Below are positions 33,596-42,383 of a stretch of 64,000 nucleotides of DNA, piece after piece. The translations under genes were made by a program, and so were the position numbers. The stretch's first letter is position 1. Each line of letters begins with the position of its first letter. This DNA comes from Deltaproteobacteria bacterium (lineage in GTDB: Bacteria; Desulfobacterota; DSM-4660; Desulfatiglandales; Desulfatiglandaceae): positions 1 to 64,000 of the forward strand of contig JAFDIV010000001.1 in assembly GCA_019307815.1 (NCBI GenBank). Direction: 5' to 3'. Below the pieces are notes generated by a model. It worked only from the letters and a program-made list of their open reading frames with translations. It was not told the DNA's origin and did not search any database.

Positions 33596-34615
33596 ATGAA
33601 AGAGTCCCCCATTATCATTCCGGATAGCAGCTTTATAGAGCAATTCAAGAAGGAGGAAAGGCCAAAGGAGGCCGGTCCCACCGTGGTGCGGGTGGACGGC
33701 CATGTGGACCTGCCGCACTATCTCATGAGCCATGAGGTGGATCAACCCTTCAGTAAACTGAGCGAAGGTCCATTTACCCTGCAAAAGGCCAAGGCTGCGG
33801 GCATCAGGCTTTTCTGCACAGCCCTCTACTGCAACGACAGGTATAATGGAGAAGGGTCTGAGGGTCACTATCAGGAGATCTTGGACCTGACCCTCCGGCA
33901 CCTGGATACGGTCCAGGTTGTCACACAAAAGGACCATCTGAAACAGCTATGGGAAGACGAAAATCTCATTTGTACCATTTTACTCCTGGAAAATGCCGAT
34001 TTCCTTGCAACGTCCTCTGAGCTTATCACTCAGATTGTGGCAGACGGAATACGCATTGTGGGCCTGACCCATGCAGGGAAAAACCGCTTGGGAGATGGCA
34101 ACGCCGTGGCCTTCCCTGACGGACTTACCGATAAGGGCAAGGAGGTGGCCCAGGCCTTACACCAAAACAACGTGATTATTGACACAGCCCACCTTCACCC
34201 CAGGTCCTTCTGGCAACTGCTGGACGTATCAGAAGGCCCCTTGATATGTTCCCACACGGGTGTGCGTGAGGTGTACAACATCCCCCGGAACGTGGGCCTT
34301 GATCAGGTGAAAGAGATTTTGCAGCGCCAGGGAGTAATCGGCATCAGCTTAAATCCAGAGATGCTCTGGCCTGAGGAAAAGGTTGATGTGGAAACGGTCT
34401 TTGTACACGTGGATACCATTGTACAGAAATATGGGGCAGAGGCCGTGGGGATCGGCTCTGACCTGGGGGGGTTTGAAAAGGCCCCTGAGGCCCTGCGCGA
34501 GCCAGGGGTAGTGGAAAAGCTAGAAGGCATCATGCGCTCCCACGGATATGACGAGAAAGCGGTGGAGGCTATAACAGGAGGAAACTGGCTCCGCTTCTTT
34601 GAACAAAACCTCTAG
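33596..34615 (+). CDS. Peptidase M19 (renal/membrane dipeptidase family)
   Basis: 339 residues. The zinc-site motifs are in order: DGHVDLPHYL (HxD), ENADFL (bridging Glu), GLTHAGKNRLGDG, LICSHTGVREVYNIPRN and VGIGSDLGG. The family hydrolyses dipeptides, often with D-residues. There is no signal peptide, so it is probably cytoplasmic. It begins 12 bp after cbpM and overlaps the Dus frame region, so it may head a translationally coupled run to the glycosyltransferase at 38,232. Confidence 0.9.
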   Translation: MKESPIIIPDSSFIEQFKKEERPKEAGPTVVRVDGHVDLPHYLMSHEVDQPFSKLSEGPFTLQKAKAAGIRLFCTALYCNDRYNGEGSEGHYQEILDLTLRHLDTVQVVTQKDHLKQLWEDENLICTILLLENADFLATSSELITQIVADGIRIVGLTHAGKNRLGDGNAVAFPDGLTDKGKEVAQALHQNNVIIDTAHLHPRSFWQLLDVSEGPLICSHTGVREVYNIPRNVGLDQVKEILQRQGVIGISLNPEMLWPEEKVDVETVFVHVDTIVQKYGAEAVGIGSDLGGFEKAPEALREPGVVEKLEGIMRSHGYDEKAVEAITGGNWLRFFEQNL

Positions 34616-34655
34616 GCTACCTCGCCGTGTTCTGCCCTTATCCTGCTCAGGGATT

Positions 34656-35633
34656 ATGTTACGTATTGGCTCACTTCAATTGAACCACTGGGTGGTACTA
34701 GCCCCCATGGCGGGCATCACTAATCTGCCTTTTCGCTTGATGGTCAAGGGCCAAGGGGCGGCGCTGGTGTTCACGGAAATGGTAAGCGCCAAGGGGCTGA
34801 CACTCAAGCAGGCAAGGACCATGGGCTATCTGAAAACCGATCCCATGGAAAGGCCCCTTGCCGCCCAAATATTCGGCTCTGAGCCCCTTGTGATGGCAAA
34901 GGCCGCGGAATTGATCTGGGACATGGGCCTTGACGTGCTTGATATCAATGTTGGCTGCCCAGTGAAGAGGGTAACAAAGACCGGTGCAGGGGCCGCGTTG
35001 CTGGCCTCCCCTGAACAGCTCATACGTATTACAAGGGAGGTACGCAGGGCGTGGCCAGGGCCTCTCACCGCCAAACTAAGGGCCGGGTGGAAGAGGCCAG
35101 AGCTGGTGGCCCCTGAGATCGCAAAACAGCTGGAAGAGGCTGGAGTAGATGCCTTGACCATCCATCCCAGGTATGCCAAGGATGGCCTTTCAGGGAAGTC
35201 CGACTGGTCCATTATCCGCCGCGTAAAAGCCTCTGTGAGCATACCTGTGATCGGAAACGGCGATGTGTTCCGTCCTGAGGACGCCATAAAAATGAAAGAG
35301 ACCACCGGGTGCGACGGGGTCATGATCGGCAGGGGGGCCATCGGAAACCCCTGGATCTTCCGTCAAATAAGGGATATGGGGGCAGGCACCAAGCCCATCA
35401 AGCCCGATCTAAAAGAAAGACGGGAATTTATTGTGCGCCATTTCCAACTCCTTAGCAAATTCACGGGCCAAGAGCGGGCCGCAAGGATGATGCGCGGACT
35501 CCTCTTCTGGTACACAAAGGGCCTGCCCCATAGCGGGCGGTTCCGCGGCTCAATAGGCCGTATCAAGGATATTAAAAGCCTTCACCAGGCCATGGACACC
35601 TATTTTGCTGCCTTGGAGGACCAACCTCAATGA
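34656..35633 (+). CDS. dus: tRNA-dihydrouridine synthase (DusB-like)
   Basis: 325 residues from ATG 34,656; a frame start 19 codons earlier overlaps the peptidase gene and adds a non-homologous leader. The TIM-barrel flavin motifs are APMAGITNLPFRLM, the catalytic cysteine in DINVGCPVKRVTKTGAGAAL, LTAKLRAGW, IHPRYAKDG and NGDVF...GVMIGRGAIGNPW. It reduces uridines in tRNA D-loops using NADPH/FMN. It overlaps the IspH-fusion start by 4 bases (ATGA). Confidence 0.93.
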   Translation: MLRIGSLQLNHWVVLAPMAGITNLPFRLMVKGQGAALVFTEMVSAKGLTLKQARTMGYLKTDPMERPLAAQIFGSEPLVMAKAAELIWDMGLDVLDINVGCPVKRVTKTGAGAALLASPEQLIRITREVRRAWPGPLTAKLRAGWKRPELVAPEIAKQLEEAGVDALTIHPRYAKDGLSGKSDWSIIRRVKASVSIPVIGNGDVFRPEDAIKMKETTGCDGVMIGRGAIGNPWIFRQIRDMGAGTKPIKPDLKERREFIVRHFQLLSKFTGQERAARMMRGLLFWYTKGLPHSGRFRGSIGRIKDIKSLHQAMDTYFAALEDQPQ

Positions 35634-37363
35634 AGGTCAAGCTTGCCAAATCTGCTGGGTTTTGCATGGGTGTACGCAGGGCCATGGAAATCGTCCTTGC
35701 AGAGGTCAATAAGAACAACACATCTTCCATATATACCTTTGGTCCGCTTATCCACAACAGCCAGGTACTGGAACTGCTTGAATCAAAGGGTGTAAAGGTC
35801 CTTGAAGACATGGGCCAGGCCCGGGGCGGAAAGGTGATAATCCGTGCCCACGGTATCCCGCCACAGACGCGGGGCATGCTCAGGGAAAGCGGTGCTGAAA
35901 TCATTGATGCCACATGTCCAAAAGTGGCCAGGGTCCAGGCCATTATCAGGTACTACACCAGTAAGGGCTACCAGGGCATTATTGTGGGAGACGCGGATCA
36001 TCCGGAGGTGATCGGATTGAAGGGGTACGGGGGTGACCGGGCCCACGTGGTCTCGGGCGAATCAGACCTGTCTCACCTACCCCGGGATAAAAGGCTATTC
36101 GTGGTGGCCCAAACCACTCAAAATGCCCGGCGCTATGAAGCTATTGTAAGGAAAATAAAAGAGTCCCGGCCGGATGCCATTATATTCGACACCATATGCG
36201 ATGCTACCCACCAGCGACAGGAAGAGGTCAAGACCCTGGCCCAGCAAGTGGACGCAATCGTGGTGGTTGGGGGCTTTCACAGCGGCAATACCCAGAGGCT
36301 TACGGAGATCGCCCGGTCCACAGGTAAACCCGCCTTTCACGTTGAGACCCCCAAGGATCTCAAACCCCATCAACTCCAGAAGATGGACACCGTGGGTGTC
36401 ACTGCCGGCGCCTCTACCCCAAACTGGCTGATCAAGGAAGTTGTGAGGGAGATCGAAAGGATAAAGGGCAAAAGGGATACCCTTTTGACTCGCTTTTTAA
36501 ATAGGGCTGTCAAGTCTGTGGTCTTAAGTAATCTGGCTGCAGCAGCCGGGGCCTGCTCCTTGTCATATGCTGCGAATCGGTTGCTTGACATCCCCTCTTC
36601 TATCTTCTACCCGGCCATAACCTTCTTGTACATTTATGCCATGCATGTGCTGAATCGCTTCTTGGACAGAACCGCCAGCGCATACAATGAACCAGAAAGG
36701 GCCGCCTTCCTAAGGAGTCACGGCAAGGCACTTGCTGTTGTGGGGGGCCTGAGCACCCTTTGTGCCATGGTCCTGTCGCTCAAGATCGGGGTCAAGACCT
36801 TTCTAGCACTGCTTCTTATCAGTGTTCTGGGCATCCTTTACAGCATGCCCATTGTCCCTAAGGGGCTGCTACCTTGGGGAAGGTACACAAAGATCAAGGA
36901 TATTCCCGGTTCAAAGACCCTCTCCGAGGCCTTGGCATGGGCTGCTGTGATCGTTTTCATCCCTTTGCTCAACGGCTATGGGAGCCCGGCTGAAGCAGTA
37001 ATTCCCGTTGGCCTTGCTGTGTTTCTCCTGGCCTACATCCGTGCCGCCCTGTTTGACATATTTCAGATCCAAGGTGACCTTATCGCAGGTTCCGAGACCC
37101 TGCCCATTGTCCTGGGTGAAAAGAGAACATTATCTTTGCTTAAGGCCTTGGTGATCATGACGGCCATGCTCTTTGTGCTGGGAGGGATCTTACATATCCT
37201 GGGACCACTATCCTATCTCATGCTCATTCCTGTGGTCACTCTGGCCCTATGCCTCCTGGCCTATGCCCGGGGCTGGCTCCTTCCAGGCATCGCATTTGAG
37301 GCCCTGGTGGAGGCGAATTTTCTATTGTTCGGGCTCCTGGCAGCAGCCTGGGTTAACTTATGA
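35630..37363 (+). CDS. ispH: IspH (HMBPP reductase) fused to UbiA-like prenyltransferase membrane domain
   Basis: 577 residues in one frame. Residues 1-280 are IspH/LytB: C12 in GFCMGVRRAME, IRAHGIPPQ, DATCPKV, HPEVIGL, TICDATHQRQ and TAGASTPNWL, the 4Fe-4S enzyme that makes IPP and DMAPP in the MEP pathway. Residues about 293-577 hold about eight membrane spans with UbiA-like aspartate motifs (NRFLDRTASAYNEPER and FDIFQIQGDLIAGSETLP). The second half would transfer a polyprenyl group to an unknown acceptor. It overlaps its neighbours by 4 bases on both sides. Confidence 0.9.
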   Translation: MKVKLAKSAGFCMGVRRAMEIVLAEVNKNNTSSIYTFGPLIHNSQVLELLESKGVKVLEDMGQARGGKVIIRAHGIPPQTRGMLRESGAEIIDATCPKVARVQAIIRYYTSKGYQGIIVGDADHPEVIGLKGYGGDRAHVVSGESDLSHLPRDKRLFVVAQTTQNARRYEAIVRKIKESRPDAIIFDTICDATHQRQEEVKTLAQQVDAIVVVGGFHSGNTQRLTEIARSTGKPAFHVETPKDLKPHQLQKMDTVGVTAGASTPNWLIKEVVREIERIKGKRDTLLTRFLNRAVKSVVLSNLAAAAGACSLSYAANRLLDIPSSIFYPAITFLYIYAMHVLNRFLDRTASAYNEPERAAFLRSHGKALAVVGGLSTLCAMVLSLKIGVKTFLALLLISVLGILYSMPIVPKGLLPWGRYTKIKDIPGSKTLSEALAWAAVIVFIPLLNGYGSPAEAVIPVGLAVFLLAYIRAALFDIFQIQGDLIAGSETLPIVLGEKRTLSLLKALVIMTAMLFVLGGILHILGPLSYLMLIPVVTLALCLLAYARGWLLPGIAFEALVEANFLLFGLLAAAWVNL

Positions 37364-38232
37364 GTGCAACGGTAAGTGTCATTATCCCCACATACAACAG
37401 GGCCCAGAAACTTATACGAGCCGTGGACTCTGTGCTGAACCAGACGTTTCGCGACGTGGAGATAATTGTGGTGGATGATGGCTCAGAGGATGATACAAGG
37501 GCAGTGCTCAGGCGTTGGGGCACCAAAATAACGGTGATCGAACACCGCAGCAGGCGCGGCCCTTCGGCGGCCAGAAACAGCGGCATTGCTCAGGCCTCTG
37601 CGCCCCTTATCGCCTTCCTTGACTCTGACGACTACTGGCTACCCGAGAAACTGGCCGTCCAGGTATCCTTTTTCCAAGACAATCCCCAGGCCATGGCCTG
37701 CCAAACCGAAGAGATCTGGATCCGCAGGGGCCGTCGAGTAAACCCCAAGAAGCGGCACAAAAAGCCTTCTGGGTATATGTTTGAGGCCTCGTTGCGGCTC
37801 TGCCTTATCAGCCCATCGGCCGTGATGCTCCATCGTTCCGTGTTCCAAGAGATTGGAGGTTTTGATGAACAACTGCCTGCCTGTGAAGACTATGACCTGT
37901 GGCTGAGACTCACATGTCGGTGGCCCGTAAGCCTCATACCAGAGCCCCTTGTGGTAAAGGAGGGCGGGCATTCGGATCAGCTCTCATCGCAATACTGGGG
38001 GATGGATCGATTCCGAATCCGGGCCATAGCCAGGCTCATATGCTCAGGGTGTCTAAGACCGGATCAAGAAAGGACTGCGCTGGCTGAATTGCGCAGAAAA
38101 TGTACTATTTACGCATCTGGCTGCCTTAAGAGGGGAAAAGAGGAAGAAGGGAAATTTTTCAAGCTTTTGCCCGACAACCTGCAGAGTTGTCCAGACAAGA
38201 TTCTGGGGTCACCTTATCTTAGGTTTCACTAG
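37360..38232 (+). CDS. Glycosyltransferase family 2
   Basis: 290 residues. GT-A fold: VSVIIPTYNRAQKLIRAVDS, VVDDGSEDDT, SAARNSGIAQA and the metal-binding LDSDDYWLPEKL, then acceptor-side GGFDEQLPACEDYDLWLRL. It transfers a sugar from a nucleotide donor to a glycan or lipid; the acceptor is unknown. The start overlaps the IspH-UbiA stop by 4 bases, which hints that the acceptor could be a prenyl-linked lipid (inference). Confidence 0.9.
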   Translation: MSATVSVIIPTYNRAQKLIRAVDSVLNQTFRDVEIIVVDDGSEDDTRAVLRRWGTKITVIEHRSRRGPSAARNSGIAQASAPLIAFLDSDDYWLPEKLAVQVSFFQDNPQAMACQTEEIWIRRGRRVNPKKRHKKPSGYMFEASLRLCLISPSAVMLHRSVFQEIGGFDEQLPACEDYDLWLRLTCRWPVSLIPEPLVVKEGGHSDQLSSQYWGMDRFRIRAIARLICSGCLRPDQERTALAELRRKCTIYASGCLKRGKEEEGKFFKLLPDNLQSCPDKILGSPYLRFH

Positions 38233-38378
38233 GCCTGGACACATTTCGGTTGCCACCTTGATTTTATATGGGTCAAAACAGAGGAGCTTACTCCACGCAA
38301 AAGATGGCCTAGCATAACTATTTGAGTTTACTGGTAAATTTGTTGGACCACTCCCCATTCCCCTGCTCCCTTTCTTGA

Positions 38379-38570
38379 TCAGGACTCCGGCTCCACCAAG
38401 ATCCTGTGATCCACTAGGGACAGGGATCGAACGGTTGCCTTGATATCCTTTTTTTCACCAAAAAGGTCCACCATGGTCAGTATTCCGTTTTTGTTTTCAA
38501 GAAGCTCCACGTTCTCCATAAGGAGCTTTTCTTCCCCCTGTTCCACAATATATACAGATGACTCACACAT
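38379..38570 (-). CDS. cooT: CooT-family nickel-binding protein
   Basis: 63 residues beginning MCESSVYIVEQGEEKLLMEN, with the family's conserved Cys2, V..L (NVELLENKNG) and DLFGEKKDIKATVRSLSLVD patterns. CooT binds Ni and assists maturation of carbon monoxide dehydrogenase. The gene overlaps the DUF3842 gene by 8 bases on the same strand, a pairing I recall from other anaerobes. With cooC and the acs operon 19 kb away it supports CODH biogenesis in this organism. Confidence 0.85.
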   Translation of the reverse strand: MCESSVYIVEQGEEKLLMENVELLENKNGILTMVDLFGEKKDIKATVRSLSLVDHRILVEPES

Positions 38571-38979
38571 TTTCCCACATCTCCTTTATCCTTCCAATGG
38601 CCTCTTGCACCAAATGAGGCAAGGGCTCTCCAGAAGCCCCCACTAAGATCACGTTTTCTTGGCTCAGGGGGAGCAGGATTTTCCTTGCCTCGCTGGAGCT
38701 GATTGCAGAGGCCATGGCTGGTGTCAGCTCCCCCATCATAGAATTGGCCATTATGATGCTAATAGGCCCAATAATTAGATCCACCTTCTTGCAGGTGGTC
38801 ACAATGGCATTCTCTCCCGTGGCCCCCCTGTTGGCGCCAGCCTTCATCATTCTGGAAGTGGCTGTTGAATTGGTCCCAAGGGCCAGGATTTCAATGTCTT
38901 GACCAATGACCTGACGGAGCCCCTTAATAATGGTGGCTCCTATTCCTCCACCTTGACCGTCAACAATGGCTAACCTCAA
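38563..38979 (-). CDS. DUF3842 family protein
   Basis: 138 residues. A Rossmann-like start MRLAIVDGQGGGIGATIIKG is followed by ILALGTNSTATSRMMKAGAN and ENAIVTTCKKVDLIIGPISI, the conserved blocks of DUF3842. Function unknown; the glycine-rich loop suggests nucleotide binding. The translational overlap with cooT suggests a shared role, possibly in nickel enzyme maturation. Confidence 0.8.
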   Translation of the reverse strand: MRLAIVDGQGGGIGATIIKGLRQVIGQDIEILALGTNSTATSRMMKAGANRGATGENAIVTTCKKVDLIIGPISIIMANSMMGELTPAMASAISSSEARKILLPLSQENVILVGASGEPLPHLVQEAIGRIKEMWENV

Positions 38980-39143
38980 ACCAAGCTCCTTTACTTATCC
39001 GGGGGACAGCCCCACTTCATTATCAGATACTCTTGATCAAAATCGGTTTTTCCTCGAGAGGTGGGGGAACGGGATGTTATTCCTGCCTAGGGCACGCAAG
39101 GGAGTAATATATCGGGCACTCACCTTGAGGAGCTAGCGATGCT

Positions 39144-39249
39144 GTCATTTCGAGGAGCATTAGCCCTGCCCGCCATACGGTCAGGCAGGGACGTAAAATC
39201 TTAAGATTTCTCCCTTCGCCTGCCTGCCGACAGGCAGGGTCGAAATGAC
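39144..39249. repeat. Interspersed inverted repeat carrying two CCTGCC palindromes
   Basis: Outer arms GTCATTTCGA (39,144-39,153) and TCGAAATGAC (39,240-39,249) are inverted. Inside lie CCCTGCCCGCC...GGCAGGG (39,164-39,190) and CCTGCCTGCCGACAGGCAGG (39,219-39,238). Removing the second 20-mer joins CTTCG to GTCGAAATGAC. The rest of 38,980-39,454 holds no supported gene. Confidence 0.7.
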
Positions 39250-39454
39250 TACGGTCATCCTTGGCTTTCTCAACCAGGGCATGAGTGCGTGCCCACCACA
39301 ATTCTTAGGCGGGAAACTAGCAAAGAGAATATGCCCTTCCCCGGACCTTGATCACTGACATGACATCCTGAAATACAAAATATCACTTCATTGCATTAAC
39401 CCCCCAAATCACTAAACACAGACCATAAAATCGATTTGTTTTGGACAGTTATGA

Positions 39455-40303
39455 TTATGAAAGCCGATCCAATAGCCGATCAAGCTCTTCTTCCGAATAG
39501 AAATAAATCACTATCTTCCCTGCCTTTCCCCTTTTCTTGATTTCCACCTTGGTGCCCAGATGCCGCTTCAGATTCTCGGCAAGAGAGGCAAAATAATAAT
39601 CCGTCCTCTCTTTTTTATTCTTCTTGCGGCCCGCAGCAGCCTTGTTTCGGATCAGGGCTTCCAACTCCCTTACAGAAAGCCCTTTTTTCAGCACAAGCTC
39701 CCTCAGGGCCAATTGCTTCTGCTCTCCCTTCACACCGGCCAAGGCCCGTGCATGCCCCATGCTCAGGCGCTCCTCTATAAGGTCCTTTTGAATGGCTGTG
39801 GGGAGCTTTAGCAGCCGAAGCAGATTGGCGATGGTGGCCCTGTCCTTTCCCACCCTCTGTGCAAGGGTCTCTTGGGTAATATGCAACTCCTCCAGCAGCC
39901 TTTGATAGGCAGCGGCCTCCTCAATTGGGTTGAGATCCTTTCGATGGATATTCTCCACAATGGCAAGTTCAAGGGCTTCTGTGGCCGTGGCCTCTCGGAC
40001 CACTACCGGAACGCGCTCAAGACCCGCCATCTTTGCTGCCCTAAGCCTCCTTTCCCCAGCGATAAGCTGATACCTCTGCCCCTTTCTGCTCACCAGAAGA
40101 GGTGTCACGATCCCCATTTCTTTCACCGAAAGGGCCATTTCCTTGAGCTCAGAAGGGGAGAAATCCTTTCGTGGCTGGTAAGGGTTGGGATCAATAAGCT
40201 CCACGGGACAAGAAAAATAGCCCTCGGTCTCTTCCATTAAGGCATGAGCCTCGGGAATCAGTGCTGAGAGTCCTTTTCCTAACGCCTTTCGCTTTTTCAT
40301 CAT
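39455..40303 (-). CDS. parB: Chromosome-partitioning protein ParB
   Basis: 282 residues. ALGKGLSALIPE start, LIDPNPYQPRKDF, CTP-binding LIAGERRLRAAKMAG, EATATEALELAIVENIHRKD, then the HTH region LAQRVGKDRATIANLLRLLK and a C-terminal dimerisation domain. It loads at parS as a CTP-gated clamp and works with ParA in origin segregation. It overlaps parA by 4 bases. One perfect parS lies 110 bp upstream of parA. Confidence 0.96.
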   Translation of the reverse strand: MMKKRKALGKGLSALIPEAHALMEETEGYFSCPVELIDPNPYQPRKDFSPSELKEMALSVKEMGIVTPLLVSRKGQRYQLIAGERRLRAAKMAGLERVPVVVREATATEALELAIVENIHRKDLNPIEEAAAYQRLLEELHITQETLAQRVGKDRATIANLLRLLKLPTAIQKDLIEERLSMGHARALAGVKGEQKQLALRELVLKKGLSVRELEALIRNKAAAGRKKNKKERTDYYFASLAENLKRHLGTKVEIKKRGKAGKIVIYFYSEEELDRLLDRLS

Positions 40304-41067
40304 ACAGCGGCCTTTCTAAGGATTTCACGGGCCAGGGCCAGGTAACTCTGGGCCCCTTTAGACCTCACGTCATAGAGGAGTACTGGCTTGCCGTGGCTTG
40401 GGGCCTCACTGAGTCGCACATTGCGTGGAATAACAGTTTGAAATACTGTAGCCTTAAAGTGCTTGCGAACCTCTTCGGCCACCTGCTGGGAGAGATTATT
40501 CCGAATATCGAACATGGTAAGCAGGATACCTCCCAGTCTAAGGCCGGGGTTGAGGGACCTTTTCACTGCCTTGATGGTAGTGACCAACTGAGAAAGACCT
40601 TCAAGGGCATAGTATTCACATTGAAGGGGTACCAAGACCTCATCGGCTGCAACCAGGGCATTTAGAGTCAGAAAACCCAAAGATGGGGGACAATCCACAA
40701 ATATGAAATCATAGTCCCTTTTAATGTGGCGAAGCTTGTCTCGCAGCAAGAACTCCTTGTAAGGAGTCTCCACCATCTCAATCTCTGCACCTATAAGACT
40801 TTTGGTGGACCCGATGAGAAAAAGCCCTGGAAGCATGGTTCCTTTTATAAGATCCCGCCTCCACCCGTCTCCCATCATCAAGTCATAGACACCCTCAGTA
40901 AGGCCGCCCCGGTCAAACCCAAGGCCGGTGGTGGCATTTCCTTGGGGATCACAATCCACCAAAAGGCATCGCTTTTGGGCAGCGGCAAGGGAGGCCGCTA
41001 GGTTTATGGCAGTGGTAGTTTTGCCGACCCCACCTTTCTGATTGGCTATGGCCATGATACTGCCCAT
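40300..41067 (-). CDS. parA: Chromosome-partitioning ATPase ParA/Soj
   Basis: 255 residues. The deviant Walker A motif is AIANQKGGVGKTTTAINLAA, with LVDCDPQGNATTGLG and VDCPPSLGFLTLNALVAADE. Soj-type length without an N-terminal HTH. The ATP-bound dimer binds DNA non-specifically and moves ParB-parS complexes. A start a few codons further in (MAIANQ) is also possible. It is first gene of the parAB operon. Confidence 0.96.
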   Translation of the reverse strand: MGSIMAIANQKGGVGKTTTAINLAASLAAAQKRCLLVDCDPQGNATTGLGFDRGGLTEGVYDLMMGDGWRRDLIKGTMLPGLFLIGSTKSLIGAEIEMVETPYKEFLLRDKLRHIKRDYDFIFVDCPPSLGFLTLNALVAADEVLVPLQCEYYALEGLSQLVTTIKAVKRSLNPGLRLGGILLTMFDIRNNLSQQVAEEVRKHFKATVFQTVIPRNVRLSEAPSHGKPVLLYDVRSKGAQSYLALAREILRKAAV

Positions 41068-41176
41068 GAATTGGAATCCTTTTGGTCTCCTGGCACGCCC
41101 GCGCGTTCGATAGCTCTACGCTATTATCCCATTTGTTGGATAGCACAAAATAGGTATTTTGAAAAGGGATAAGGAT

Positions 41177-41192
41177 TGTTCCACGTGGAACA
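41177..41192. promoter_or_regulatory. parS: parS centromere site
   Basis: TGTTCCACGTGGAACA, a perfect 16-bp palindrome extended by two more pairs on each side (ATTGTTCCACGTGGAACAAT, 41,175-41,194). It matches the bacterial parS consensus TGTTNCACGTGNAACA. Only one copy was found in the window. The rest of 41,068-41,372 has no gene. Confidence 0.92.
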
Positions 41193-41372
41193 ATGGTTCT
41201 ATTCCATTTCCCTCTTGACATGACCGCCACTGCCCTCCTATGGTATCGCTTGATCAGAAATCCTGGAATGGCTCAGGGCCATGGTTATGGGCCTTTACCT
41301 GGGGAATCGGAATACGTATCGAATGCTTAATAGGGGATTGTCACCCCTTTCTTAGGCTTTGAGGAGAAGATC

Positions 41373-42383
41373 ATGGACAGCGGACATGTTCGCCTGGATC
41401 ATGGAAGCGGAGGTGAGGCATCCCTTGAGCTCATCACCGACATTTTCTTAAGACACTTTGACAATCAATATCTTTCTAAGATGGATGACAGCGCAGTTCT
41501 TCCGCCTGTATACGCATCATTGGCCATGACCACTGACTCCTATGTGGTGGACCCCATATTTTTCCCAGGTGGAGACATCGGCAGCCTGGCAGTACATGGA
41601 ACCATCAATGATTTGTCCATGCAAGGGGCTCGCCCCCTTTATCTGACCGTGGGCATGATCGTGGAAGAGGGTTTTCTCCTTGAGGATCTGGATCGCATCG
41701 CCAGCTCCATGGCCCATGCCGCTGCTGCCGCTGATGTAATCATTGTGGCCGGGGACACCAAGGTAGTGCCCAGAGGCCATGCGGACAAGATATTCATCAA
41801 CACCTCAGGCATAGGCCTTGTTCCCAACGGCCTTAACGTGGCCGCAGACAATGCCCGGCCCGGGGACCTCATACTTATTAACGGTTCCATCGCTGACCAC
41901 GGTATCACCATCCTTACCCAACGCGAAGGTCTTGACTTTCAAGGGACCCTTGCCAGTGACTCTGCACCCCTTCATTCCTTGGTTGATGCCATCTTAGGCG
42001 CCTCTCCCGAGGTTCATGTGCTCCGGGACCCGACCCGAGGCGGTGTGGCCTCTGCCCTCAACGAGATCGCACACCAGTCCAGGGTAGGCATAGAGCTGTC
42101 AGAAGACGGCATCCCTATCCGCAAGGAGGTGCGATCAGCATGTGAGATCTTGGGCCTAGATCCCCTTTATATTGCCAATGAGGGAAAATGCTTGGTGTTC
42201 GTGGCAGAAAAGGATGCCCAGCGTGTCTTGAAGGCCATGAAAAAGCACCCTTATGGTGCCAAGGCCAGTATCATTGGAAGGGTAACCTCGGACAATCCAG
42301 GCCATGTGCTCATGCGTACACAGGTGGGGGGGACCAGAATAGTGAGCATGCTCACTGGCGAGCAATTACCACGAATCTGCTGA
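41373..42383 (+). CDS. hypE: Hydrogenase expression/formation protein HypE
   Basis: 336 residues of the PurM/ATP-dependent dehydratase fold: RLDHGSGGEAS, TTDSYVVDPIFFPGGDIGSL, VHGTINDLSMQGARP, VAGDTKVVPRG and PTRGGVASALNEIA. The C-terminus ends LPRIC, the cysteine that receives the carbamoyl group and is dehydrated to a nitrile for the NiFe-hydrogenase cyanide ligands. The other hyp genes are not in the window. Its 3' end overlaps ddl by 18 bp tail to tail. Confidence 0.95.
   Translation: MDSGHVRLDHGSGGEASLELITDIFLRHFDNQYLSKMDDSAVLPPVYASLAMTTDSYVVDPIFFPGGDIGSLAVHGTINDLSMQGARPLYLTVGMIVEEGFLLEDLDRIASSMAHAAAAADVIIVAGDTKVVPRGHADKIFINTSGIGLVPNGLNVAADNARPGDLILINGSIADHGITILTQREGLDFQGTLASDSAPLHSLVDAILGASPEVHVLRDPTRGGVASALNEIAHQSRVGIELSEDGIPIRKEVRSACEILGLDPLYIANEGKCLVFVAEKDAQRVLKAMKKHPYGAKASIIGRVTSDNPGHVLMRTQVGGTRIVSMLTGEQLPRIC

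Noticed and set aside
39077-39301. 74-codon minus-strand ORF across the interspersed repeat
   Set aside because: Its codons come from palindromes and repeat arms.
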